DNA from: Acanthamoeba castellanii str. Neff
Lineage: Eukaryota > Discosea > Longamoebia > Acanthamoebidae
DNA length: 64,000 nucleotides
Reading direction: 5' to 3'
NCBI RefSeq assembly: GCF_000313135.1
Contig: NW_004457268.1
Coordinates: 6,357-70,356 of the forward strand
Below are positions 12,301 to 23,198 of this stretch, piece after piece. The notes below the pieces were generated by a model. That model was not told the origin of the DNA and searched no databases. It was given only the letters and a program-made list of their open reading frames with translations. Every line of letters starts with the position of its first letter. Position 1 is the stretch's first letter. The position numbers and the translations under genes were made by a program.

Positions 12301-15300
12301 CCTCGTCCGCTCTGCGACGCGTCATCCCGTGCCTCGACGTCAAGAGCGGACGCGTCGTCAAGGGTGCGCTGCCCACTCCCACTATCCAATCATCATCATA
12401 GTCCCTCAAGTCTCACACGAAAGTGAAATGTGCGCGGCGCCAGGCATTCAATTCCAGGGTCTGCGCGATGCCGGTGACCCGGTGGAGCTCGCCCTGGCCT
12501 ATCAAGAGCAGGGCGCCGACGAAATTGTATTCCTCGACATTTCTGCTACTGGTGCGTTGTTGTGTGCGTGTGCGGTGGTGCATGTGTGCGTGTGCGATTG
12601 CTTACGTACCATGACAACATGCAGACGAGGAGCGCAAGACGGCCGTGGAGGTCGTCAAGCGCGTTCGTCAGTCCCTGCGTGTGCCTCTCACCGTCGGCGG
12701 CGGCATCTCGTCCCTGGCCGACGCTCACAGCCTTCTCATGGCCGGCGCAGACAAGGTCTCCGTAAACAGTGCCGCCGTGCGTGACCCTACGCTCATCTCC
12801 TCGCTGGCCACCTGCTTCGGCTCCCAGTGCGTCGTGTGCGCCATCGACGCCACCCAAAAGGCCGGTTCGTGCCCCCCCCTCCTTCTTCTCTCTTCCCCCA
12901 CACTGCAGTCCTCCCCCTTCATTCTTTAGATGCCACCTGACCGCGCACCTTGTTTGCAGACAAGAGCGGGTGGGACGTGCTGGTGCGCTCAGGCAAGGAG
13001 AGCACCGGGCGTGACGTGGTCGAATGGGCCAAGGAGGCCGTGCTCCGCGGCGCCGGCGAGATCCTGCTCACCTCCTTCGACAGGTACTACCACCCCCCAG
13101 CCCTCGACTTCAACGGTTGCCATTTATTTTTATTTTTACTTATTTATTTACGCAATTACTAATAATGAGCGCAGGGACGGGACGCGGTCGGGCTATGATA
13201 CGGCTCTGCTGAAGGCCGTGGCCGACGCGGTCAATGTGCCGGTCATCGCCTCTGGTGGTGCCTCCACCGCCCACCACATGGTCGACGCCTTCAAGGTACC
13301 CGAACTCCCACCTCCTTCGTTCTTCGTTCTTCTTCGTTTTTCTGTGCGCAGCGGTCATTGATAGCTCACCGCTTCGCGGCGTGCCTTCGCTCAGGCGGGC
13401 GCCGATGCGGTGCTGGCGGCGTCGATCTTCCACAACGGCGAGACGACGGTGGCCAAGATCAAGCAGCAGCTGGCCGCTGAGGGCGTGAGCGTGCGCAAGC
13501 CCGAGGGACCCGCTGGCGGCCAGCGCCTCGAGTGCGAGGCCACGTTCAACAGGCAGTGCCTGGTCCCCTCGATCGACCTCATGAACGGCCACGCCGTCCA
13601 GCTGGTCGGCGGCGACCCCGCCAACAAGAAGCTCGACGCCGGCGACCCGGTGCCGCTCGCCGAGCAGTTCAAGCTCGTCGGCGAGATTGCGGTGGTGGAC
13701 CTCGACGCCGCGCTCGGCCGCGGCGACAACGCCGAGACCATCAAGAAGCTCCTGACCGTCGCGCCCTGCCGCGTTGGCGGCGGCATTCGAACCGTCGACA
13801 AGGTGCGAGCTTGTGCATTTGTTACTGTACTCACTGGGCACCCGAACTAACGGGAGTGTGGGGAGTCAGGCTCTGGAGTGGCTAAACGCTGGCGCTGCCA
13901 AGGTGGTGATCGGCACGGCCGCCAAGCCCGACTTCCTGCGGCAGCTGCCCAGGGAGCGCGTGGTGGTCGCGCTGGACGCCAGGCACGGCGAGGTCGTCGT
14001 CGAGGGCTGGCAGACCAAGACCGGCAAGAGTGCGTTGACCCATTAATAGAGTTCTATTTTTTATATTATTTTTAATTTCCCTTTAATCTTTCGATCGAAA
14101 TGCAGATGTGAAGGATTGCATTCGCGATCTGGTGGAGTACGCCGGCGGTTTCCTGATCACCTTCGTCGAGCGCGAGGGCCGCCTGGCCGGAATCGACATC
14201 CCCGCCATCGAGGAGCTTGTTGCGGTTCGTCTTTGGCTTCTTGCACGTTGCAATGTATTGAATTGTCTGGAACTCACGGCACGGTGTGGCACATGATGAC
14301 CGTGCAGGAGGTGCAAAAGACGCCTTTCGCCCGCAGCACGCAGATCACCATCGCCGGCGGCATCACCACCGAGGCCGACCTCGCCGCTCTCGACGCCCTC
14401 GGCGTCGAAGGCCAAGTGGTACTCATTTCTTTCTCAATTTACTTTGATTTTTTAAGTTTACATCATTAATTTTATTTATAATCATTTTAATATTAAACAC
14501 ATTACAACGAATCAGGGCATGGCGCTGTACACGGGTCGGATGGACCTGGGCGACTCAGTGGGCGCTCTGCTGAGGAGCGACCGGCCCGACGGTCTGTTCC
14601 CGACGGTGGTGGCCGACGAGCGCGGCGCGGTGCTGGGCATGGCCTACTCCAACCGCGAGACCCTCAAGCTGGCCATCAAGGAGAAGAAGGGCATCTACTA
14701 CTCCCGCAAGCGCGGCGTCTGGCGCAAGGGCGAGACCAGCGGCGCCATGCAACAGCTCCTCAAGGTCACACCCGACACACGGCACACGCGGCACACGACA
14801 CACGTGCTGACTTGTCCGCGTTTAGGTGGATGTGGACTGCGACCGAGACACGCTACTCTTCACCGTGCGCCAGTCCGGCCAGGGCTTCTGTCACCGCGCC
14901 TCCTACAATTGCTTCGGCGAGGGCGAGCGGGGTACGCCCCTGATCGTCATATCTTGAATTTTATTAATTAATTATTAATTTTTTGTAACCAAAAAAATCA
15001 GGCCTTTCGGGGCTGATGCGTACTCTGGCCTCGCGCAAGCAGTCGGCTCCCGAGGGCTCCTACACCAAGCGCCTCTTCGACGACCCCACCCTCCTCAAGG
15101 CCAAACTGCTCGAGGAGGTACGTACCCCGTGTGCGTGTGTGTGCGTGTGCGTGTGCACAGAATTGATTGGTGTTGGTGGTGCGTTTACTAAGCTCCGCGG
15201 CAGGCTACTGAGCTCGCCGATGCTGAAGGCAAGGAGCACGTCGCCAACGAGGCGGCCGATCTTCTCTACTTTGCGCTGGTGGCCTGCACCAAGGCCGGCG

Positions 15301-18300
15301 TCACCCTGTCCGACGTCGAGCACGTCCTTGGTACCCTCTTACGTCTTCGCTCTCTCTGTTTTTTCTTTTTCGTTCTTTCTAACTCCGAACCCGCGCAGAG
15401 GCGCGTTCGCTCAAGGTGGCGCGCCGACCCGGCCACGCCAAGCAGCCGTTCCTCAACCTCGTCAACAAGCAGCAGCAAGAGACCGCGGCCGCGGCCAAGG
15501 CCAAGCAGGTCGAGAGCGAGAAGTCTGCGGCGAAGGAAAGCGAGGAGAAGGAGGTCGCCCTCAAGCGGCTGCAGATCGCCGAGGTGTGGGACCTGCGCCG
15601 TGATGTTGTCGACAAGAAGACCCGCGAGATCGTCGAGGAGATCCTGAACGATGTCAGGGACAAGGGCGAGGAGGCCCTCGTCCGCCAGTCCGTCAGGCTC
15701 GGTACTCGCTCCGCCACCTTAAACTTGACCACTGTGCCACCTTACCAACTGACACTGCGCCACCTTAAATTCACTGGCGCTGACCACCTTTGGGCGACAG
15801 GCGACCTCAAGTCCAAGGAGGAGCCCTACCTGCGCTCGCAGGAGGATATGAAGGCCGCCTATCTCTCGCTTACGCCCGACCAGCAGTCGCTCCTGCAGCG
15901 CACCGCCGACCGCGTCCGCGCCTTCGCCGTTGCCCAGAAGGCCTCCATCCAGTCCGTCCAGGGTACACCACTTTCCTTTAACCGTGCGCTGTGTGTGCGA
16001 ACGTGCGTGTGCGGTCGTGCGTGTGCGTGTGCGGCATGTGTGTGTACAGAATTGATTGGTGTTGGTGCGCAGTGCCCATTCCCGGCGGTCAGGCCGGACA
16101 CACGGTGGCGCCGGTGGACGTGGCCGGGTGCTACGCGCCCGGTGGCCGCTACCCCCTGCCCTCGTCGGTGCTCATGACCGCCATCACCGCCAAGGTGGCC
16201 GGCTGCAAGCAAGTCCTCGTCGTACGTTCTTCGTCTTCTCTCTTTCTCCCCCCCCCACTCTCTGGTCCCTTTTGCAATCCTTTTAACTCTGATCAACTCG
16301 ACAGGCATCGCCCAACCCGGCACCCGTCACGCTCGCCGCTGCCTACGTGGCAGGCGCTGATTCGTTGCTCGGTATGTCACTCTGTTAGCTGTTCCTCTTC
16401 CGCCGAAGCGCTTGGTTCGTTGGCTAATCGCGACCTCGCCTGCTGCAGCTGTCGGTGGGGCGCAGGCCATCGCTGCCTTCGCGTACGGCATTCCAGGCAA
16501 GATCCCCTCGTGCGACGCGATCGTCGGCCCTGGTATGCATTTCATCGCACCATCGCACACGCACCATCGCACACGCACGCTCACTAATCGTTGTGTGTGT
16601 GGTGACTGCAGGCAACAAGTTTGTGACGGCGGCCAAGTCGCTGATCGCCGGCCGTGTGGCGATCGACATGCTCGCCGGTCCCTCCGAGTGCCTCGTGCTG
16701 GCCGACGGCACGGCCCACCCGGACGTCGTGGCGGCCGACCTGCTGGCCCAGGCCGAGCACGACGTGGCGGCCGTGCCCATCTTGGTGGCCTACGACGAGG
16801 AGACCGTGCGCCGGGTCGAACAGGAGGTCGAGGCTCAGCTCGCCACCCTGCCCACCGCTGCCATCGCCCGCGCCGCCTTCTCCAACGGTATTCACCGCAC
16901 ACACATCACCACATACACCGCACACGCACGACCGCACACACGAGACTGATGACGTTTGTGTGCCGCGGTAGGTTTTGCTGTGATTGTCGCGAACGAAGAG
17001 GAGGCCATCACGGTGTGCGACAAGCTCGCGCCCGAGCACTTGGAGGTCCACACCGCCAACGCGGAGGAGCTCTCGCGCAAGCTCAACCACTACGGTGCCC
17101 TGTTCGTAGGCAACAACTCGGCCGAGGTCTTCGGCGACTACGGCGCCGGACCCAACCACACCCTGCCCACCAGTACGCCCTATTTATTTATATTTATGAA
17201 TTTATTCATTTATTTTTCGAGTTTTATTTGTTTTTTATCCTTGTTATCCTTGATGGGAATTAGTTGGGTTATTGTTGTTCGTTTATTAATTAATATTCAA
17301 ATTTGGGAAAAAATTGCAGGCGGAACTGGTCGTTCGTTCGGCGGGTTGTCGGTCATGTCCTTCCTCCGTGTGCGCACCTGGCTCAACATCGACGACCTCA
17401 AGTCCCAGCCCGCGCAGCAGCTGGTACGCACCACACACGCGACACACGCACACGACACTCGCTGATGCGCGTGTTCTGGTGATCAGGTCCAAGATTCGGT
17501 CGATCTGGCGCTGCTCGAGGGACTCCACGGCCACGCGCGCTCGGCCCAGAAGCGCCTCGTCCCCAAGGACCAGGTCACCGCGGCGTCGTCGTCGGCGGTG
17601 GTGCCCATCCCGGCCGTCTTCGGATCGCCCCGCGAGCCGGTGGTCATCAACTTCGCCCTCCCCAAGGGCCGCATGATGGACAACGTCGTCACCCTGCTCA
17701 AGGGTGCGTCTCTCGTGTGTGTGTGTGTGTGTGTTGCGTGTGGTGTGTTGATGGGTTGCTGACGTGGCGGCTACGCGGACAGACGCGGGCATTTCGATCA
17801 ATGTGGGCGGACGCAACCTGCGGCCCACCATCAACCTGCCCGGCTGGACGGTCAAGCTGCTCAAGCCCCGAAACGTCGTCGAGATGATCCACCACGGCAC
17901 CCGCGACGTCGGCTTCGCCGGCATCGATCTCATCAAGGCACGACACACACACACACACACATACGCACAGGCACGACCGCACACGCACGATATGACACGC
18001 GCTGACCGTGTGCTGTCAACTGCAGGAGTTGGGCGCGGATGACGTGGTTCCCTACTTCGACACGGGCCTCGACCCGGTGCGCGTGGTGGTGGCGGCACCC
18101 GAGAAGCTTCTGGTCGACGGCCAGCTGCCCAAGCGCCACATGCGCCTGGCCACCGAGTACGTGGCCCTGGCCGAGAAGTGGGTCAAGGCCCACGGCGTCG
18201 ACGCCGAGATTTACAAGACCTTCGGCTCGACCGAGGTCTTCCCGCCCGACGACGCCGAGATCATCGTCGACAACACCGCGACGGGCACCACCCTGCGGGC

Positions 18301-18751
18301 CAACCAGCTGGCCATCGTCGATGAGATCACCAAGTCCTCCACCTTCCTCTGCATCAACCGCACCGTACGCTACTGTCATCTTCCTCCACTTTTGTTGATG
18401 ACTTGGCTCAACACACACACACACACCACACACACACACACACACCAACAGGCGCTGGAGGACCCGCGTAAGCACGCGGCGTTGGACGAGTTCGTGATCC
18501 TCCTGCAGTCGGCGCTCAACGCCCGCGAGAAGGCCCTGATCGAGTTCAATGTCGAGAAGTCGTGCCTGGAGTCGGTCATCGCGGGCCTGCCCTCGATGAA
18601 GCGGCCCACCATCTCGACGCTCTACGGCGACGAGGGCTTCGCCGTGCGGTCGGTCATCCCTCGCAAGGCGCTCGTGAGCCTCGTGCCCTGGATCAAGGCC
18701 AACGGCGGGTCCGACGTCATCGTCACCGAGATCAAGCAGGTCATCGTCTAG
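10843..18751 (+). CDS. Seven-module histidine biosynthesis protein HisH-HisF-HisA-HisI-HisE-HisD-HisG
   Basis: I rebuilt 32 exons, all joining in phase, total 5,076 nt and 1,691 residues: 10843-10882, 11019-11132, 11313-11424, 11546-11610, 11690-11760, 11869-11970, 12059-12150, 12227-12363, 12444-12551, 12625-12864, 12960-13083, 13175-13295, 13395-13802, 13870-14029, 14106-14224, 14308-14415, 14516-14764, 14826-14931, 15002-15117, 15204-15330, 15399-15701, 15801-15962, 16073-16221, 16305-16371, 16449-16532, 16612-16887, 16972-17172, 17320-17423, 17487-17703, 17783-17937, 18026-18364, 18452-18751. Uninterrupted single exons bridge HisF to HisA (13395-13802), HisA to HisI (14516-14764), HisE to HisD (15399-15701) and HisD to HisG (17487-17703), so this is one polypeptide and not neighbouring genes. 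It covers steps 1-5 and 9-10 of histidine synthesis; HisB and HisC functions are absent. It reads as the fungal HIS7 (HisHF) and HIS4 (HisIED) blocks joined through HisA, with HisG appended. All introns are GT-AG except one GC-AG after exon 30. The start ATG is 5' of the first HisH strand. Confidence 0.93.
12310..13520 (+). other. HisF cyclase module (residues ~228-485)
   Basis: Imidazole glycerol-phosphate synthase cyclase, a (beta/alpha)8 barrel. Seen: [17 protein letters not shown] with the catalytic Asp of strand 1, [56 protein letters not shown] with the second catalytic Asp, and PVIASGGA. It lies directly after HisH, as in fungal HIS7. Confidence 0.92.
13559..14550 (+). other. HisA isomerase module (residues ~498-718)
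   Basis: ProFAR isomerase, the sister barrel of HisF. Seen: [18 protein letters not shown] (strand-1 Asp), [54 protein letters not shown] (second acidic residue) and [13 protein letters not shown], ending [10 protein letters not shown]. It begins in the same exon that ends HisF. Confidence 0.92.
14570..14931 (+). other. HisI phosphoribosyl-AMP cyclohydrolase module (residues ~725-825)
   Basis: Seen: [38 protein letters not shown], the [12 protein letters not shown] metal-binding block, and the CHRASYNCF cysteines typical of the zinc site. It shares an exon with the end of HisA. Confidence 0.92.
15002..15410 (+). other. HisE phosphoribosyl-ATP pyrophosphatase module (residues ~826-912)
   Basis: All-alpha MazG-like fold. 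Seen: [28 protein letters not shown] with its paired acidic residues, followed by [22 protein letters not shown] and VEHVLEARS. It directly follows HisI, as in HIS4 and bacterial HisIE. A Lys/Glu/Ala-rich linker (~925-950) then leads to HisD. Confidence 0.9.
15560..17570 (+). other. HisD histidinol dehydrogenase module (residues ~955-1380)
   Basis: NAD-dependent, zinc-containing enzyme of the last two steps. Seen: [60 protein letters not shown], the zinc/active-site block [15 protein letters not shown] with the catalytic Glu-His pair, [21 protein letters not shown], and the closing [13 protein letters not shown]. Confidence 0.93.
17620..18751 (+). other. HisG ATP phosphoribosyltransferase module, long form (residues ~1408-1691)
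   Basis: First enzyme of the pathway. Seen: [45 protein letters not shown] phosphate-binding block ([14 protein letters not shown]), and a ~75-residue C-terminal extension from about [14 protein letters not shown] to the stop. That extension is typical of the long HisG form, in which it is an ACT-like histidine-binding regulatory domain. It sits at the very C-terminus of the fusion. Confidence 0.9.
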
Positions 18752-18969
18752 ACCGTGAGAGACTTGACTTACATCACCGCATCATCAACCACGAGCCACT
18801 TCACTTTCATGTAAGTGAACAATCACAGCACACCAACACTGAGCATTGCACCATGAGCAAGTCCACACGTTCAGAGTTGTGCAAGAACTCCTCTGGAGTT
18901 TGCTTTGTGTTCATTGTGGCGGAGAAGACAGAAATGATGAGAGTTGGAGTTGTTGGTGTTGTTTCGTTC

Positions 18970-19823
18970 TTAGGAGGAGCAGCAGGTCTGGAAGATGTTC
19001 TTCTTGCTTGGTGGCTCGAGCTTGATGATGCCGTCCTTCTTCTTCTTCGCGTCTAGGTCATCGTCCTCCAGCTGCTGCGTGGCCCCGAAGATCGGATCGA
19101 TGTCGCGGTGCTTGACCTCCTTGGCCAGCTTCATGAACATGTCCTCCACGGCGATGCCGGTCTTGGCCGACGTCTCGAAGTAGTGGAAGCCGTTGTCGGC
19201 CGCCAGCTTCTGGCCCTCCTCGGTCGAAATGACCCGGCGGTCGGCCCGGTCGCACTTGTTGGCGACCAGCACCTTGCACACCTGGCGCGAGGCGTGCTGG
19301 TCCAGGCTCTGCGCCCAGCCGCTGATGGCCTGGAAGCTCTTGGCGTCGGTCACGTCGTAGACCAGCGCCACGCCCTGCGCGCCCCGGTAGTACGCCTTTG
19401 TAATGGTCCCTGTTGTCGATTGGTTGCGAGAATTCAGAGGTTAGTGACACAAAAAAATTGGTTCGTGATTGGTTGGTGAATAAGTTGCAATGTAATGATT
19501 GGGTCCGCGGACGTACGGAAGCGCTCTTGGCCGGCGGTGTCCCAGATCTGAAGTCGCAGGCGGGCGCCTTCGACGGCGACCTCACGCACTCGGAAGTCGA
19601 TGCCGATGGTGGGCAGGAAGGAGGGCTTGAACTCGTCGTCGGCGAAGCGGAGCAGCAGACACGACTTGCCCACGCCCGAGTTGCCGATCATGAGCAGCTT
19701 CACCGTGGGTGCTCGCTTGCCCGTCGAAGGGGTCGATGTGGTGGTGCTGGTACCCGAAATCCAGGAAGAGTTCTTGCTGTGGTTGTCCATGCTGTATCGG
19801 TAGTTGTTCGAGATCTTCGACAT
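18970..19823 (-). CDS. Rab-family small GTPase, Rab8/Rab1-like
   Basis: Two exons, 19823-19517 and 19409-18970, join in phase to give 248 residues. All G motifs are present: P-loop GNSGVGKS (~47-54), switch [20 protein letters not shown] and ETSAK. The Rab motifs IGIDF and [20 protein letters not shown] place it nearest Rab8/Rab1. The protein ends CCSS, a geranylgeranylation site, so it should be membrane-attached and act in exocytic traffic (inferred). The ~40-residue Ser/Thr-rich N-terminal extension is unusual for a Rab; a second in-frame Met at residue 12 could be an alternative start. It lies tail-to-tail with the histidine gene (218 bp apart). Confidence 0.88.
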
Positions 19824-20025
19824 CAGATCGCTCAAGCTTGTGTGCTGCTGTGTGTTTGTTGTTCAAACAAAATCACTGTCATCAGCTTGGCCTTTTGTTG
19901 TGCCCATACATCAACAGAAGCGTTCTCGGCCGCTTGAAGCAAGTTCGCGGAAAAGAGTTATCGCCACCTTAACCAGTCCTCAAGGAAAAAATGAAAAACA
20001 GTTAAAGAAAGAAAATAAAAATATA

Positions 20026-22939
20026 ATGGAGGGGAAGGTGGTGCGGTGCGGAGGAGGCCTCTCGTTTGTGGAGACGGACGAGGTGGGTCTGGCACCGGCC
20101 CTGTTCGATGGGTGGGGCCTCAAGGCCTACCAGCCCGTCCTACTCGAGGCGGCACCCTCGAATCGCGTAGAAGCTCAAAATCTTCCCCGATTCGTGGTGG
20201 CCGCGGTGCCCTCGAGCGGTGGGCTGAGCCCCACCGAGCTGCGCGTGCACAACGATCTTTTGCATCGCTTGGTCGATCGATTCGGCTCATCCACGGCTCA
20301 CATCTCCACAAATCTCAATCACTCCGGTACCTGCTGCCCACACTGACAGAAGCTTTACGTGGCCGCCAAGCGGCTCATCTGGATGTGTAGATGCCACGGC
20401 GTCGGAGGTCGAGGCGGAGCTCGTGGGTCCAACCGGCCTAGACCGGCTCGGCACGACGGACGACGTGTTCGCGGGCGCGCTGCGGCGCCGAATGGCCGGC
20501 AAGTGGAGCGGCGTGGGCTGCACCGTGCTCGTCCCCCTCGTGGGCAGGACGTACGAGCTCGTGGTGCGGCGGGTCGTGACCCAGAGCCCCGTGGCATTGT
20601 CGTCGGTCGACAGCACCACCGCCACCACCACGACCGCCACTGGCGCAGATAGTGCGGCGCCGGTGCAGCTCTTTGCCCTGACGCGCGAGACACAGTGGCG
20701 CATCGTGCCGAGTCGGTCCACTGCAACAGCAAACAGGCCGGTGGCGCTGTCGGACGAAGAGCCGCTGTCGGAGATCGAACGACAAGCGCGCACCCTACTT
20801 GGTGAGTGCTCCTTCTCTTACACCGCGACACATACACACACAATTGATAGGTTGATTGGGTGGTTGATTGGTCGTCAAATTGACAGAACTGGAGATGCGA
20901 CGGAAGTCTCTGGGCAAGAGCACGGCCGGCATGGGCATCAGCGTGGGCAGCGGCGTGCTACTGACGGGCGTTGCCGGCGTTGGGAAGTGGAGCGCAGCGC
21001 AGCGCATCGCCAGGGCCATCGGAGCCGAACTCATCGAGGTGCGGTCCAACAGCTCCTCCTTGGTAGACAGCGAAACCGGCAGCGGGCTCACCGTTTGTGA
21101 GGCCACAGATCAACCTGGCGTCGAGCCGCAACAGCCTCAACGCGGTGCTGAAGTCGACGCTGCAGCGGGTGCAGAGCGCGGATCACCACACGCCGCAGCG
21201 GCCCGTGCTCGTTGTGCTGCGCCAGCTCGAGGTGTTTGCCGCGCCGCCGGCCGACGAGGATGCGTCGCACAAGTGGTCGTCCACCTCCACCTCATCGGGC
21301 GGCGACAAGACCAGCGCCGCCTCGCGTCTGCTCGATTTCGTAGACTCGCTCGCGCTGCTCCCAGGCGTGGCGATCGCGGGCCTGCTGCGCCAGGGCTACA
21401 CCCTGCCCTCTGCCTTCCTCCGACCGCCCCGTTTCGACCACACTTTCAGCATCCCGGCCCCGGCCGCTCCGGCCCGCCTGCGGCTCCTGCAAAGCTTCCT
21501 CGGGCCGCACAGCCCGACCGACGCCGATCTCCGCTATCTCGCCGAGGTACCCCAGTTGCCGCTGCGCTGTGCTTGAGTCAGCATTGAATGTGTTGTTGTG
21601 TGGTGCGCAGGCGACTCAGGGCTATGTGCTCCGGGACCTGGTGCGATTGAGCCGGCGCATTGCGCTGCTCGCGCGGGTGCGGGTTAAACAGCGAAGCGAC
21701 GACGACGGGCAGCAATCGGTGGGTGTGGCGCCGAGAGTGGAGCGACAGGACATGGAGGTGGCGATGGCCGCCGTGCGACCCTCGCAAATGTTCGAGCTCA
21801 CCGTTCGCCCTCCGCGCGTGAGCTGGGACGACGTCGCCGGCTGCGAGAACGCGCGGCGCGAACTCGAGGAAGCCGTCAAGTACGTGTCTCTGCCTCTTAT
21901 TTATATTTCCATAATAATGATTATATTTGCCTTAATATTGGAAAATAATAATATAACAGGTGGGGCTTGGCTGCGGACAAGAGTCCTCTGCTGGCTTCTC
22001 TCGCCCAGCAGGCCGGCGTGTTGTTGTATGGCCCCTCGGGCTGCGGCAAGACACTGTGCGCTCATGCCTTCGCCTCGGCGCTCCACCTTCCCTTCATTTC
22101 CATCAAGGGGTACTCTTGCTCTCACCTAGTCGCGTCTGCACCACCTGTTCGCACGCGGCTCACACACCCCAACGCGGCAGGCCGGAGCTTTACTCCAAGT
22201 ACCTGGGCGAGACGGAAGGACTCATTCGGCGGCTGTTCGAACGTGCTCGACAGGTCGCTCCGTCCGTCATCTTCTTCGATGAGATCGACGCTCTCGCACC
22301 CACGCGAAGCGGCGACACGGAGGGGATGGGCGGTATGGGCCAGCGCGTGCTGAGCCAACTGCTCAACGAGATGGACGGTGTGAGTGCGCGATCGGGTGTG
22401 CTTCTGCTCGCCTGCACGAGCCGCCCCGACTTGCTCGACCCCGCGCTCCTGCGACCAGGCCGCTTTGAGCGACTCGTCTACGTGGGTCCGCCGACGCCGG
22501 TCGCCCGAGTCCACCTCCTCCAGGTAAGTACTCGCGCCCTCAGCTCACCAGGCGTTGATCACTGATTGACGGCTACAACTACGTGCAGATTGAGCGAAGA
22601 CGAAAGGTCCCGTTCGCAGCCGACGTCGCGGAAGACAAGTTTGCGGCCATCACGGACGGGCTTACGCCTGCAGAGATCTTGGCTTGCTGCCGGTACGTGT
22701 CGACCTGGCCAACTACCACCGTGCAGTGGCCCGCGAACACTAACTCGTTTGTTCTTGTTGGCGCGGGGTGCAACAGGGAAGCGGCACTGCTAGCGCTGAC
22801 GGAGGACATGAACGCGGCGGAGGTACGATGGCAGCACGTGGACGCGGCAGTCAAGCAGCGCCGTCAAACCGGTGGCCTGTCGCTGACCGAGGAGGCCCTG
22901 CTGCCCTACAACAAGTTCGCCCACAACCGGCGCACCTGA
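20026..22939 (+). CDS. Two-module AAA ATPase with degenerate first module (PEX6/PEX1- or AFG2-like)
   Basis: Nine exons join in phase (20026-20326, 20391-20801, 20887-21062, 21109-21546, 21611-21879, 21960-22109, 22181-22523, 22589-22692, 22777-22939) for 784 residues. The N-domain is followed by D1 (~250-440). D1 has a weakened Walker A (GVAGVGKWS, Trp replacing Thr/Ser partly) and no acidic Walker B ([11 protein letters not shown]). D2 is canonical: [59 protein letters not shown] dead D1 with an active D2 resembles Pex1/Pex6 and some AFG2 relatives. The C-terminal [11 protein letters not shown] segment recalls the PEX6 end. A peroxisomal-receptor or ribosome-maturation unfoldase is possible; I cannot decide. 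Confidence 0.75.
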
Positions 22940-23198
22940 ACCCAGTGTTTCGGCGGAAGGTAAAATTCGCGGAAAAAGCTTACCTGCAATTTCTCGTCAT
23001 TTCTCGACCACGAGCTTCTTTTCTTTCTTTTCTTTTTTTGCTTTTTGGTTCTCTTGGGTGATCATCTGCGCGGCATCATCGCTTGATCGTTCGAATCCTT
23101 GGCCAGCTTTTTGATCACTTCTCCCTTTTCGTCGCCATCTTTCTTCTACACATCATCGTTCATTTAAGGCTCATTCACATCACCCGAGAGAAATCATC
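22940..23198. other. Short intergenic region upstream of eIF4E-like gene
   Basis: T/C-rich stretch between two genes on the same strand; it probably holds the terminator of the AAA gene and the promoter of the next. No coding signal seen. Confidence 0.35.

Noticed and set aside
10843..18751. Two or three neighbouring histidine genes instead of one
   Set aside because: Single exons cross the HisF/HisA, HisA/HisI, HisE/HisD and HisD/HisG borders without a stop, and no second start with promoter-like sequence is seen.
10843..18751. Bacterial contamination as the source of the histidine modules
   Set aside because: Thirty-one introns of the same style as flanking genes interrupt the sequence.
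23088..23100. GTTCGAATCC resembling a tRNA B box
   Set aside because: Flanking bases cannot form the T stem, and no A box or acceptor stem is present upstream.
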